Source: Anisakis pegreffii (lineage: Eukaryota; Nematoda; Chromadorea; Rhabditida; Anisakidae). From it: 64,000 nt of DNA. The stretch is taken from positions 1 through 64,000 of the forward strand of contig JAPYMA010000143.1 of assembly GCA_035041965.1 (NCBI GenBank), read 5' to 3'. Positions 1 through 12,840 of this stretch are shown here, one piece after another (position 1 is the first letter of the stretch; each line of letters begins with the position of its first letter). A program made the position numbers and the translations under genes. The notes beneath the pieces are model-generated. The model saw only the letters and a program-made list of their open reading frames with translations. It was not told where the DNA came from and did no database searches.

Positions 1-477
1 ATACCGTCATCTATTTGCGTGCGTTGATCAATCAGCATTTTTAACTTTGTGGTATGTTCGATGCAGTTTGCTATTGTGCTGTGAATAGGGGTGCGATGTG
101 GTTGATTTATGATAGTGTTTGATTTGTTTTTGGCATTGAATTTATTGAGTTAGGTGCTGTTTAGGATGATATTCAGTTTACCTTTTGCTTCAACTGATTG
201 ACTGGCGATACTAATAGCAATACGTAAATCCTTGTACGTCGTTCAAGGATTTACGTATTGCTATTAGTATCACCAGTCAATCAGTTGAAGCAAAAGGTAA
301 ACTGAATATCATCCTAAACAGCACCTAACTCAATAAATTCAATGCCAAAAACAAATCAAACACTACCATAAACCAACCACATCGCACCTCTATTCACAGC
401 ACAACAGCAAACTGCATCGAACATACCACAAAGTTAAAAATGCTGATTGATCAACGCACGCAAATAGATGACGGTAT
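1..477. repeat. Long near-perfect inverted repeat (fold-back element)
   Basis: Bases 1-234 are the reverse complement of 244-477, around a 9-base spacer at 235-243. I count only about five mismatches in 234 pairs (for example at the GATACTAAT and GTTTGCTRTTG positions), and all are transitions. The left arm may continue upstream, because base 1 pairs with base 477 with no loss of pairing. No ORF of note lies inside. It could be a fold-back transposon or MITE, or an endogenous hairpin-siRNA locus; an assembly inversion at the contig edge is also possible. The repeat itself is certain and its nature is not. Confidence 0.95.
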
Positions 478-893
478 ATTGATCACCGTTGATCAATGTT
501 CTCCCTAAAACGTTGATTTGGCAAAGTTGATCAAATACATTGGCGGCATGCAGTGAGTTCCATTACATGAATGATCTACCACTGATAATTCATGATCTTA
601 GTGAATCTGATGAATTGGTATTTGTGCGCCTGATTGTGATGTTAATTACACTGGGACATTAGAAAACATTCCCACAAAAATTGATTTTAATTAATGTAGG
701 GTATGAAGAGCCTTATGGTGGCAGTGGTAGGTGTGGAAAGTTCGCCTGGACCACTCACCCGAAGAGTCGAGTTGCTAGGTGGTGGCTCGAAGAACGTCTT
801 CATTGTGATGCTGTTTAGTGACAACTGAACTGGGTTGAATGCGATATCATGTGTGCAGTTAATGGTCATTTTTAAAAAGCATGTCCTGGTTGC
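478..893. other. Intergenic, nothing recognised
   Basis: AT-rich sequence just right of the inverted repeat. Short TTGATCAA-type palindromes continue for about 50 bases. No coding or RNA feature is supported. Confidence 0.5.
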
Positions 894-1240
894 ATGGGCG
901 ATCCCAACCCGTCGAGCTGCCAACAAGAGGGGCTAGGTTTAGGTAGATGCGACAGGCGTTCCCCGCCTACCGGCAGCCTCGGCGAATCGGGGAGAAATAC
1001 CTCAATATATGTTGATGATGCTTACCCGGGTATTGTCGTCATTCATCTTCGAGATAAAATACGGGCGTTCCCGGCCCGGGATTGGCGCCGATTTGACCGG
1101 GGATAGGGAATTGCGCGTAAGTTGGCCTGAGTAGTGCCTTCGGGCATTTGCTCAGGTAACGAGGGTTCCCGGACTTACTGTGCCCACTTTCTCTTAACAG
1201 GGGGGAATTATGATCAGGTTGACCATTGGCTTGCACATAC
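894..1240. other. GC-rich island with nested hairpins, possible mobile-element fragment
   Basis: This block is far richer in G+C than its surroundings, with runs such as CCCGGCCCGGG and GGCGCCG. At 1117-1178 a structured region nests three pairings: GTAAGT (1117-1122) with ACTTAC (1173-1178), CCTGAG (1126-1131) with CTCAGG (1151-1156), and TGCC/GGCA closed by a TTCG tetraloop (1139-1142). Both strands carry short open frames but neither resembles a known protein. It may be the end of a retroelement or a SINE-like unit. It lacks a recognisable tRNA-type box A/B pair, so I do not name a family. Confidence 0.5.
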
Positions 1241-1249
1241 GAAATCGCT

Positions 1250-2690
1250 TCACTCAGTTCAATGTTGCTAAACGCGTTATAAGGAGAAATCTCTCAGGTG
1301 TTTGTGGTTACTCGCCGAAGCTTATCTATTTGCTACAATCATAATGCATTCATACAACTTTGCTGATGACATCCTTGTTTCCCGTGCCAGTTTGATTATC
1401 ATCTTTTTCTAGTGCCACTGAAATAACCTAAAAGATGGGATTTGAATACTACTAAAATGATGGATCAGTACCATTGCTTTCAACAATTCATCACATTTGA
1501 GAGCTTTCACACATGCTGATGCTGAGCTAGGTAGCTGTGGCTTAGCTTCCGCATCGGGTTTAGACTTCCCTTTAGGTTGCTGGCGTGAAGTGTTCTCAGG
1601 CTCATGACTGACTGAGTCATAACTTCTCGAGGAAAGGTGGCTTGGAGAAACATTTCCGAAAAAAACTCTGGATAGTTTAGTAACTACCAGCATAATTATC
1701 ACCTACCAGCAGTGCCACTGTGAAATAAGTCGAGAGTTTCTTCTAATATTTCGTGCAAATATTCGTATTAAAAGGATGAGTTCAGTGTATGGATAGTAGA
1801 TTTTTCCACCCATAAAATTGGTGTATCGTGTTAACTACCCGAAACAGTCCCTGAAAATCTCTGTGTCAGAGCTGATGGCTACTGAATGGAGATGAAAATC
1901 CCTGTCTCATATTTTGATGAGGTTTTGTTTGGAGTGATGCTTAGTTCACATGTTGTATTTTTCTCATCGTTGAATGATATTTTGAATAAAAGTTTTTGAC
2001 TCGTGTCCCATGACCTGTTTTCCAAAAAAAGCTGTAATATTTCTTATATGTAACGTGGCTGAGACTGTGATATTTCGGTATCTGTGATCATTGCAGATGT
2101 CCAGTCTGTGGTTTTTTTTTAGATCATGTGAACGAACAGTGTTTTAGACTAATTTGATGAATCGTTAAGCAGATGAGTGAGCGAAAGATTATTCTAGAAT
2201 ATAATAGGGACATTCCGTGCTTGTGTAGCTTTTGTCGGATGCTGTGGTTGGTGAGTAGCGTTACTCTTATGGCAAAACTGTTTGAATGATAGGATTGAGG
2301 GATTTGTGAATGGTTCAGAATGGTTCAGAATACTATTCAGCATGCTTATTACTCTTAGGCAGTTGTTCTAGGATTTTGAGCCTGGCTTTGCATACATGTG
2401 ATGTTAATTATTTTTAAAAACCTCGAATCATGGACTCTGATGTGTTAATTGTCTTTCTTGCTAGGGCATTTCATCCCTATAAGATGGTTTGTGGCCCTAT
2501 CGGTACCGCAGTAGTCTCCCTTATTATAATTGTTTTTCAATCGCTCTCGTACGAGAAATTCGGTGCTGATAAGCAACCACTAGTTTTGGTGTAATGATAG
2601 AATAGTCTATTTTTTTCTGATTTTCGCAATGATGCTAAGGATGGCATATTATTGTACCACAAGACACACTGGAAGACTTTAAAAACCAAA
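1250..2690. other. Intergenic, nothing recognised
   Basis: AT-rich non-coding sequence. One immediate duplication, GAATGGTTCA twice near 2308-2327, is the only structure seen. Confidence 0.5.
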
Positions 2691-2699
2691 AGCTTAATC

Positions 2700-3130
2700 C
2701 GAAATAATGTTCAGAAACAAAATCTCAAACGTTTCGAAAGCAGCCTTCAGACCTTTTGTTGCTAACCGAAGCCCCGGACCCCTTCCGTTCGGCCACGATA
2801 CGTCTGTGATTACCAACTGTTACGAAATACACAAAGAAGGATTCTGGAAAAAAAAGCCGTTCCTCCCATCCCCTTCCTGCTCCAACTTCACAAATTTAAT
2901 CTAATAAAAATACGCCCAGTACGCTCTAAACATCTCTACGGAAAAATTGGAGGAACGAAAATGAATAGAACCTGGCAATCTTGAAGCCAAAAGTAACTTT
3001 AGTTTTCCTCTCAATCGCGCAATTTTCACAAAAAATGTGCAATTAACAAATCTTCAACGTCGGATAAGAAAACGAATGGATGAAATAGACGTGACTATTC
3101 GGCGGTGGAAGCAACGGATGTTCGTCATCG
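2700..3130 (+). repeat. Diverged dispersed repeat, copy 1
   Basis: This block and 3640-4070 are diverged copies of one sequence. Both contain a plus-strand frame reading CYEI-x-K-x-x-F-x-K-K (here around 2818-2855), preceded by a similar run and followed by a similar A-rich, then TTTTCCT-type, stretch. The open frame at 2707-2904 exists only because this copy has few stops. The shared peptide suggests decay of a once-coding mobile element, but I do not recognise the family. Confidence 0.55.
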
Positions 3131-3159
3131 ATAACTCGATATTGCAATAATTTGACCGT

Positions 3160-3420
3160 CCGAGATCTATGATTCGATGCTTGATCTTTGACTGATATAA
3201 TTTTGATACAACTGATAAAACTTGATGATTGCTTGATACAATAGTCATTATGACTCGACTGACTGATATATTGATTAATATGACTAGATTTTTGAGAGAT
3301 ATAATGTCGATATAACGGATACAACTCGATGATTATTGATGCAATAATTAATGTAGCTCGATGACTGGTTGATGTAATGATTAATATAATTCGGTGCTCG
3401 TTATAATTCTCCGGATTTTT
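3160..3420. repeat. Degenerate minisatellite, unit about 35-40 bp
   Basis: A loosely repeated motif built from ACTCGATGA, TTGATRYAAT and GATTAATAT recurs at least five times between the two diverged repeat copies. The degeneracy indicates an old array. The long minus-strand frame across it (3043-3480) is a by-product of the repeat. Confidence 0.6.
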
Positions 3421-3639
3421 GTTGACGTTGATCGAAGCGATGGAGGAATGAAATTTGACATTGTGAATGCAGATAATCAAGGCATCTGAGGTTCAGTTCA
3501 TTCAGGACAACAATGCAATTATCCCTATTCTGTTATTGTGGTTCATAGCAAATATTTGAAATTAAGTAATTGATTGTCTGCACAGCAAATTAACAAGAAT
3601 GTGCAAAGTGCCAAAAGCCAAAACATTCAAGACCATGGT

Positions 3640-4070
3640 TACAACCCCTACACTTTATGAGAAAACGCGGTACACTACCAATACGCTATGGCACACTCGC
3701 TAAGTACACTTGTTACGAAATAGACAAAGATGTATTCGAAAAAAAAATTGCCAGTTCTCTCCTTCATCCGTGCTTCTCGAATGATGGCAGACTATTGTTT
3801 ATACGGGTGGACTATAGGGCTTCCAGAACGCGAGTCTATGCCTCAAATAAAATTTTAAAAACAACTCAGGATGTTTCGACATCAGGATATGAACTGTGGC
3901 CTGCTAAATGAAAACTGCAATCCTAAAAATTTCTCAATTTCCTTTTCCTCCTTCCGTTATTTGCGTTTAAAAGTGCATTCAACAAAGTTTCAGTATCGGG
4001 TAACGAAGCAAATGATAAATGGTGCGGAATAGTGGATGTAGAATGGTTCGGAGAGAAACGAATGAAATGT
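3640..4070 (+). repeat. Diverged dispersed repeat, copy 2
   Basis: Partner of 2700-3130, about 0.94 kb downstream in the same orientation. It shares the peptide CYEIDKDVFEKK (related to the other copy's CYEIHKEGFWKK) and the flanking layout, including a downstream GGGTAACGAAGC / GGATAAGAAAAC stretch. Confidence 0.55.
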
Positions 4071-4074
4071 TGCG

Positions 4075-4800
4075 CGAATTGTTTGTGCATCAGATATGCA
4101 GTGTAGGCGATGCCCGTAAATATTTGTGTAAAAATAAGATATTGTTCAAGGTAATAAGTGCTTACATATGCATACAATACAAGCATGCGTGTGGCATAGC
4201 ATTTCGTCGTATCGAGAAACGCACCATCAGCGATTGTCGTTTTATCAGTGGTCAGGCGATGCTGTCATAATCACACTGGACACAAGTCACACGCCTGATA
4301 AGATAACACCGTTACCATGTAAAATTGGATTAAAGTGAAGAAGAACATTGAAAAACGACATCAGTGCCGTAGCTGTGATATAATAATCTTGTAACCGATT
4401 CGTTTTTGTTGCTGATCTCCGATCGAAAACGATTTGATAGAGTGGTCATCGTTTAATTGTACTCATTTTCTCGTGTGATTTATTTCACATAATCCAGACT
4501 TATGTTCTTCGACAGTTGTTTATCATTCTGTTTGTTTGTATTCTGCTGTTGTTTTCGATACTAGCGATAATTGATGATGATGGGAAATCAGAGATAATTA
4601 GATATTTCCGTTGTTATCTTACCTATGTCTTATCATTGCCATTATTGCCACCATAAGCAATAGCAATCGTTTCTAGAGTGTACTGAATGAACGTTTTTTT
4701 AAACGGTCAATGATACATGTTCATGGCACAAACTGGTACGTGTTGGTGTGCCGATGGTTAGTTGATTGGCTGTAGAAATGAGAGGAATTTTGTGTTAACG
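4075..4800. other. Intergenic, nothing recognised
   Basis: AT-rich, rich in short GATGAT and TTATCA words, with no consistent coding frame. Confidence 0.5.
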
Positions 4801-4801
4801 C

Positions 4802-5030
4802 TCAAACATTTATTGGTATTAAAGGTCGAGATCGTACAGAATCGATGGGAATTAACGAGATAACAGAGGCAGAAACTCTGCGTTCATCTGAACCGAAGCC
4901 TGTATCATTATTGTCCAATTGGTTCATGGCGAGACCGGGCGAAATTCCGTTCTGCTCTGCTCGCTCTACCCAAACGACTAATGATTGCACCCGATCCAAA
5001 GCTTGCATAAATAATACTCGTTCACAGTTC
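4802..5030 (-). CDS. Possible terminal exon, unidentified protein (open on both strands)
   Basis: On the minus strand a frame opens after a candidate acceptor (ACACCTTAG, exon from 5030) and runs about 75 codons to a TGA at 4804-4802. It includes the peptides QALDRVQSLVVWVERAEQ and SPGLAMNQLDNNDTGF, which look more protein-like than the surrounding random frames. The opposite strand is also open over 4845-5060, so the strand is uncertain. No start codon context or upstream exon could be tied to it. It may be the last exon of a gene or a relic of a mobile element. I do not recognise the family. Confidence 0.25.
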
Positions 5031-5059
5031 CTAAGGTGTTATCCCCATTCAGTTCCTTG

Positions 5060-6800
5060 ATACCATAAAAGAAGCATTTTCATTGTCGCAAGTTTAATAT
5101 TTAATCACTCCTATCGGGAAGGAACCATCAGCTGTATTCTTTTATGCAACCATCATGGAAACTTACGATCGTATTCATTTTTCAATGACACTACCTGTAG
5201 ATGGTGTCCGTATTCTGCCTACAAATCATATCCAAAAAAATAACGGTAAGCCTTTATTGGTTGTGTCATATTTGTTGTCAACCGTGATAGCGGCGCATTC
5301 TTGAAGCCTCTATCGATATGCTTGCTGCTTTATGTAAAGATTTTTGTGCATTTGTCATTTGAAATCTAAATAAATCACACTCAGTCATTATGCATTCATT
5401 CATTTGTTTCTATGTATGTTGCTTGTTCACAATGTAATAATTTCTTCAAATTGTTTTCATCCACTTCAGTGACGACGACTCGTTGACGCTACAAAATTCA
5501 AGTGGTCATATATTCACAACATTGTCTGTCTGATGGCGCCGTCATTCATTATTCCACTTTTCATTCCAAGAAACTGCCACACTGTGAGTAATCTATCGAG
5601 AATGTCCGTTCGTTTGGATTGATATAACGTAACTCGTTACTTATTATCTCCTCTCCATCCCCTCTTAATTTTCCGAATATTTAAATGTTTATTGTGCGAT
5701 TATTTCATGGAGCAGTTCAATGTTCTTCTCTTTTTGTTCGAAGTTTCTTCCTTTCACTAGATTCCGTAATTTATACTCGATCCCTCAGATACGTCCAATC
5801 TTTCTATTTCTGTCTGAACTTGATTCAAACAAACAAACTGTGAGCCATATGTAAGGATAGGATTGCATAAGAAATCCTAAAGATTCACACAATTGCAAGA
5901 GCAAATCATTTTGATGCAATAATGTTGTAATGAGTAATCAATTTGCTAACACGGTTGTATAACAACGTCATTCGTTCATTTGCTGTAATTTTGGTTCGTA
6001 ATCACTCGATCGCTATCATTTATCATTATCGATTCAGCCCTTATCAATTCTATCAATAGCAGCAAAAGGACTGATTATCACGTGAAAGAGTGCACATCTA
6101 CCATGCATGAGTCAGAATGTTGCTGGAGCGAAAAAATGTCTGTTTACCGCTAAAGAGATGCCGAATCGCAGTTTTATCAAATAATCCGTTGAGAATTTTT
6201 TTTTAATTCGGTTCATTTATCAATTTTGATGCACTTTTCATTATCATTCCATTGCAGTTTCTTGCCCTATTTACCACTCGCTCATTATTTCCACCAAAAC
6301 TTCAATAACAGTAATTGAATTGTTGGTGTCAAAGCGTTTTGACATTATCATGACAGGCTATTCCGTTACGTGGAATGAAGCAAACAAGGAAGCAGCTTGT
6401 TCGAAATCTGCGTTACGACGATCTAGAATAGTCGTATTCAATCAACGAACCAGTTTGAGTGGTGTGAAATCACTTTCCTAACATATCTGTTGATTGAGCA
6501 GATTGCAAGACGATTGGCTAAGTTCTCGCATAGTCTCCACCCAAAAATTTTCTCACAAGGTGCTGCCGCTCGCCTAGCACCTACCGTATATCGCGAGTCG
6601 TCTCGTCAGCTGAACGAATTCACTTAGCACATAAAATGAATATTAATGAATATGTGTGATGGCATAATTGAATGAATGAAACACATGATTAAGTGTCTGC
6701 CCAACAACATACGTACATACCGTATGCATAGATCTAAAATGTATAAATTATTCTAATTTATGTTGTCAATTTGTGCACTCAATTATTGATGAATTGGTGA
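5060..6800. other. Intergenic, nothing recognised
   Basis: AT-rich sequence without a frame, repeat or hairpin I can support. Confidence 0.5.
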
Positions 6801-6908
6801 ATTTGAGACAATGACAGGATCGGTTCAGAAATATTCCAAAAACGAGGTCATGACAATAGTCCAAGCGGCTCATCGAATCCGCAGAAATCACTCCGATACC
6901 AATCAAGT

Positions 6909-7076
6909 TCATCCGCTTGAGTCACGCTCACTGTTCGCCTTAACTCCATGCTCAGTCTCACGTTCAAACTCATTGTCAGCTTTGAGTTTCGTTCGTGCTT
7001 TCAACTCCGGTTTGCAACTAATTCTCTCTGGGGCTGCCTGAGAGCGGACTGAATTCACCCAGGCGATTTGCACTGC
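6909..7076 (-). CDS. Possible exon, charged peptide, unidentified
   Basis: A 55-codon minus-strand frame bounded by TAA (7079-7077) and TGA (6911-6909). Within it CCGCTCTCAG is a plausible acceptor and AACA|GTGAGC a plausible donor. The peptide is strongly charged (for example ELKARTKLKADNEFERETEH), unusual for random AT-rich sequence. It lies on the same strand as, and about 1.9 kb upstream of, the block at 5030-4802, but their phases do not join directly. The plus strand is open here too (6811-7041). Confidence 0.22.
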   Translation of the reverse strand, partial: AVQIAWVNSVRSQAAPERISCKPELKARTKLKADNEFERETEHGVKANSERDSSG

Positions 7077-7079
7077 TTA

Positions 7080-10000
7080 CCATGCGTCTCTGTTTACATT
7101 TTATCAAGAAATATGGATGACTGAATGGGCACATTGTTGAATTGGGACATTATAAATAGCTGTTGCTGATATTAAGATCAGCTTCAATATTAAGTGAAAA
7201 CACAACAATATCATCTTGTAGCATTGATATTCGCACGGAGAGTAAACACATGAATACGTTTGGACAAACGTATTCGAAATTGACTTAAGACCGTAAATAA
7301 ATGATTAGAAATGAATGCGTGTTGAGTGATATATGACATGAAGACTTTTGCAGATTGATGATAGCTACAGTTTAGCCTTCAGAGTAAATCGAATTTGGTG
7401 TGATCAATCGATGTCGCCAATACACAGTGATCGCTCAATCAAAGCGATTATTGACGAATGATGAAATGTCTGTCCCATTCTCGATGGGATGGATATGTCA
7501 TTGATTACGAAATATTCTCGGTGGTCTCGTTGCTGGTTGTTCTACGATCACTCAATAATCTCCTATCATCTTCTTTTCGTCTCATGATTGTGATGAAGAC
7601 GTTTTCTTTCATTCTTAAACTATGAGTTCGATTTACACACAGTGCAATTGCTGGATACCAAGTTTGGCTAGAATATTACTGCTCAAGATTGAGATTATCC
7701 ATTTAATCATACTTGTATTTTGATTTTGTGCATTGTAGGTGCCGCTTTTGAAAAGTGTTTAGCAGTAACATGAAAATGATTTGTTCTCAGTTCATTTGAG
7801 CATAACAACGTCTTCTTACATTGTTTTTTTTCAAGCATTCCTGCTGTTGTTGCCAGCCCTCAGTAAATCTTTCATTATTTAATCGCTATTATTCATTCCG
7901 CGATCATCTTCATTCCGTCATTTCAACTCTAAAAATAACGCAGACATTAAGCACTCATTGAGATGGCGCCATGAGTTGTTCAATCATCAGTTTCTTGGAA
8001 ACTTGAGTTCGGTTATGCGAGTTATTCACTGTTTTGCTAACTTGTCGTGCAATTGTCATCGCTTAATCTACTTTATCTCTATTTTATGCTCATCGTGCCG
8101 ACCGACAAGAACCTTTATTCAGATCCGGATTTGTTTCATCATCATCATCGTTGTTATTATCGTCGATGTTTCGCGTTTTTTTTTGTCGCATTGAAATTGT
8201 CGCGAATCTTCAAGTAACGATTACCTGACTTAAGTGAATCCTCTTTGTTTTACGTCACAGCAGTGAGAAATCTCATCCTCGAACCCTCCCACTCAGTTTA
8301 CAGTCAACCCCCATCCGTCCTTATCCAATTTAATCGTTCGTACGTCTTGAATTGGATCCTTGTACTCGCTTATTACTGGGTTTATGCGGCAGCTTTCAGC
8401 AATCGGTGGCTAAAAGTGTTGATGATCTCTTCTTCTTCACAGATTTTTACTCATGTCAAGCTTGAACATTCTGTAACAATCGATTGATCCTTCGTTCATT
8501 GTGTGTGCAAATTCCTCAGGATTTTTCCTTTTAATTACATTGAACTTATCGACATCTCACAATACCATCCGAATGTACTCTTCGCAACGTGGCTTTATAG
8601 ACGATCAGTCTACTAGTTGATTCCATTCATCGGCGTTAGCGTAGGCACCTATGTTATCGAGGTGCTGACATAGTTTATGCTTTATACTTTGAATCTAGTA
8701 CGTGGAATTCGACATCGGTCTGATCTATCGCACATTGATTAATTTCCAGATAAACTGATTTTTCTAATGATGAGAATACAAAAATCACAACAAAGTAGGT
8801 TGGTTACTGTAGAATGCACGCAGAGTACCGATAGGTGCAAGAAACCTGTTTAGTCGTTAAACCTGTGACTCTTATTGAAGTGGTTGTTTGTTATTTAAGT
8901 AGGTGGATGACTATGATTGTAGTTAGTTCAACTGAGTTCTCGAACTGTAATCAGAGACATACAAACCGAGTTCGTTCTGATCAGTCAAGCCTTGAATATG
9001 AAGTTGTTTTCAATTCCGGTTGATTGATGCACTGCCCATGCATTACCCTCATAAAAACAGTTGTTGTCATGATTTACTATCAGACTTGACGCATCATTCC
9101 TCCAAAGAATTTCCACCGAACAAAACCCAAGATTCAGTAACGTCCCAGCTATTTATACTTGATAGCTATGGTATCATCAACCGGCTCATTCCGCAAATCC
9201 AATCCTTTGTCAAACGGTTGCCTACTCGCTTAGCCACTCCTGTCTAAGACTGTTTTGGTGACTGGACTATGCTTAGACCATCTTTAGCATCAATGAGTTT
9301 GAACGAAGAACTGATCCGTTATCCAATGAGTGAAGAATGCGGTGTTTTTTCGAGTCATCAGAAAATTCCTCTAGATATTTATCTATAAATCTATGATCAT
9401 CACTAATTGCTAAGAATATTTTCAGTAATTTCTGGAGTTGATCTCTTGTGAATAAATTATTGCGGTCATCTTCTACTCGATTCATCAGTCATATCAGCTT
9501 CAACTTCACTCACATTCATAAATCCACTTGAAAAATTCAAACAGTTCGCTGCTCTACTCCTGTATGACTATAATCAGTTGATGTTTCATCAACTGATTTC
9601 AGCTGGTTATGTTTCTGAAGGAATCACATAAATAAATGGGCATAAATGTACGAACGACGAGTAACCTTCACCTTCACATTTTACGTACATCGAAGACAAA
9701 TGACAAATACGAAAAATTTAGCAAAATATTGTCTCGGTAAAATCAATTCACTTATCTATCGAGCCGATGAATTATTCGGATGAAGAGACAAATTATCGTT
9801 GACTGTAGAAAGTAGTTCATTACAGTCAATTGTGAATTGCTCTATGGAACGTATTTGAAATATTTCTGTGGTGAATGTGTCTATCTCCGAGATTTATGAT
9901 TTATGGCTCTAAACCAACGATTTGAAGAGATGACTGATTGGTGACGACTGCCATGATGGTGGTGGTGGTTCGCGTGGTGCCAGTAGACATTGATAATGCC

Positions 10001-12835
10001 GATATTTCGGGTGTAACATATTCTCTGCAAACGAGGACCACCTTATGCTTCTTTGTAGTTGTGATCAGTTGTTCTTCTGGTTTTTTTTTCTTTTTTCTCC
10101 GTTTAGTTATTGCTGAGATCGTATGCATACTTATGCCATCCATCGACACTGAACTTATTGAGACACATCGAGATATCGAGAACATATCCGTTTCATATAA
10201 CCGAGATTTTGGTTTCGTTCCATTAAAATAAAGCAATCAACCGAAGCGTTTAGTTCGTACAATAATCCGAACAATCATATGGTGTTTCCACCTGTCTTGT
10301 CTTTCCTAGCAATAAGCTGTTTGATTTTTTCATCGAAATTCTGTCTACAAAACAGAATAAAATCGAAAATAAACACTTTCTGTTTTCTCGAAACTGCAAA
10401 TGGGTTGCATTTCAATGGAGAATTCATTGCATTCACAAAGTGCAACTTGATAAAATAGTAAGTACATTATCAATCATGTGGTTTTTTTGCGATGGGAACG
10501 GCTGGTGGATGCTCACAAGATCAAAAGTGGAAAGTCGAAATTGAATTGTCTTATAAAATGCTTACGATTAGTTTTTTTTTTGACTATTGGATGCTTTTCT
10601 TGTTGTCATAATGTATCAGCATTTTGCAAAATTACATTTTTGCAAAATGTATTCTTAGGCATTTTTTTTTGCAAAAAAACTTTGATTTGCTACATTATCA
10701 TTTCTTTTCAATTCATTTGGATTATTTTAAAGTCCAGCTAGCAATTGCTTGGGAAATTCTTCTGCAAGCGTTTTTTTGAAATAGAAAACTTCAAAAAAGC
10801 ATTTGAAAAATGGAATATTTTGCACTGATCACGAGCTCTAACCATTTCAAGCAGGTGATCTTGTTGTTAATTTTCCGTTAGTGGCCTCAGATCTTAAGAT
10901 CTTTTCCACTTACAACATTACAGCATCAGCTGTTCTATACTGCTTTTCCATGAAAGTGCATCTGTTTTTTTTTTTTTTTTTGAGTTTAGATAAGATGAAC
11001 TGAGGGAAAACTAGGCGGAAGATTGATTTGATCGAACGGGAGAAGCCTAGAAAACAAATCTTTGCACTCGATGAAACGTGCTTTTCCATTCTATTTTTTT
11101 TGCTATTCTGCAAATTTTCCGTTCTTTCGGCAAAACGCATATTCATCAAAATTTTTCGTCTTTTTCCTGCTAATTGTGAACAAAGCCAGCCAATATGAGT
11201 GCTCTATTGCCTTGTTCAGTGGATAATTTATGCTTCATCATGTTCATTTGCAAACTTTTATCTTTCGGTATATTGCTGCTTGGGGAAAACGTCGTGTTAG
11301 TGGTGGATAGATCAGGGGATTGCAGCAATTACTACATAGTGCTTATTCTGTCTGAATTGTCAGGTATAACTTGCGATTCATAGTTTGGACTTTTAGGCCT
11401 CTCAAGATAATCCATTTGGTCCACTAATCAGGCAGCTTAAGAGATAAGCTTTGATTGCTGCATTTCTTATTCTTTCATCATCACGTTGCAGAATTACCTC
11501 TGTGCTTCTTCGCCGTGAACAGTGTGGATGGTATTGCGATGAAAGACAAACGGATATCAGTATTTATTTTGGTGTTTAATATGTTTGCAGTGGTTTTCAT
11601 GTTTGCATTTTCGTGGGTGCTGATAATAATTGTGGGCATTTAGAACAAAAAATATTGCTTATAGACGGATCGAGACGGCGCCGCCATGATGCGTGCAGAC
11701 ACGAGTAATAATCTGTTTTGCACTGAATCATGATAGTTGTTTAAATTGTTATGATGAGCATTGTTATTATCAGTGTTATTATTCATAATTTTAGTCGTTG
11801 CAACGCAACATAAAATTTTGTTCACTCAATTTTGTTCACAGAGTGCTGTTTATTATCTATCAGATGTTGTTATCATATCAATTGAAAACACCCAAATATA
11901 ATCAGTTCTCATCGCCAGCAGTGAAGAAGATGTAGGCATTCCGTAATCGTGTTGTTTATGTCTGGACAGAACGCTCAACTTATCAGTTAAATTCAGATAC
12001 GTTGATAAAATATGTTCGAATGCTTGCTTGACAAAATATTTTCTTTTCAACTGCGTTTTTGTTTTGTGTTGAAAATTGCGCATCGTTAGAAGAATTTCAG
12101 TTTTGAGCAGCTGAAATGCATCATCATCTGTTCACTCGTAATCTTAGTGATAGTGAGCTGTGTTTAGCAAATATGTCGTCAGCTGAGTGCACACACCTAT
12201 GCAAGAGTCTGATTGTGCTCAGTTGATGTGTGTGTAATAATTGCTTACCATTATTTTTGACATTGATGAGTTTTGGGATATAGGATGACCCGTTGAGAGA
12301 TGAGTAATGCGGCGGTGAAATCTTCAACGAAATGCTGCTCATCAATCACGAGATCGTCGCATTCGGTCTTTGCGTGATGTATCATCTCTCCGGCATTCTA
12401 TCGTATTCGAGATAGCAGTGAACGGATGAGATAGAAGATATTCGAGAGTTCAGAGGTGATGGAATGAATTTTGGATCGGTATGGTTAGGCTTGGGCTTTC
12501 GGATTGGGTCAAAAGTAACCAGTTACGAGGACATGAGGAGAAGGGCAAGAGAGAATCGCAAAATGTTGTTCACGTCATGAGCACGTATACCATCACTAAT
12601 GTACACATGCATCTCTTTCGACTGGTGATTTGGCTGAGTAATTATCACGCAAGATTCCAGATTGGGTTTTGCTTGATGACTAGTTCAGGAATCATCACAG
12701 ATCAATGGTTAAAACGGCAGTTATTGATCTGATAACTTTTTTTGCTTTTTCAGAAGGATTTATTAACTTAGTTTGATAACAGACAACTAGATAAAAGATA
12801 CGAGCCGGATCATAGCCTGGCTCAGACTCACAACA
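7080..12835. other. Long intergenic stretch, nothing recognised
   Basis: About 5.7 kb of AT-rich sequence with T-rich runs (for example T tracts near 10080 and 10966-10981). Frames present here, such as the mirrored pair at 9901-10236, have no protein-like composition or splice context. Confidence 0.5.
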
Positions 12836-12840
12836 TTGAT

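Noticed and set aside
3043..3480. 145-codon minus ORF
   Set aside because: It runs through the degenerate minisatellite. The repeat lacks minus-strand stops, and the composition is Ser/Ile/His-rich without a domain.
9901..10236. Mirrored 111- and 97-codon ORFs on opposite strands
   Set aside because: Low complexity (GTGGTGGT, T-rich), no start context or domain.
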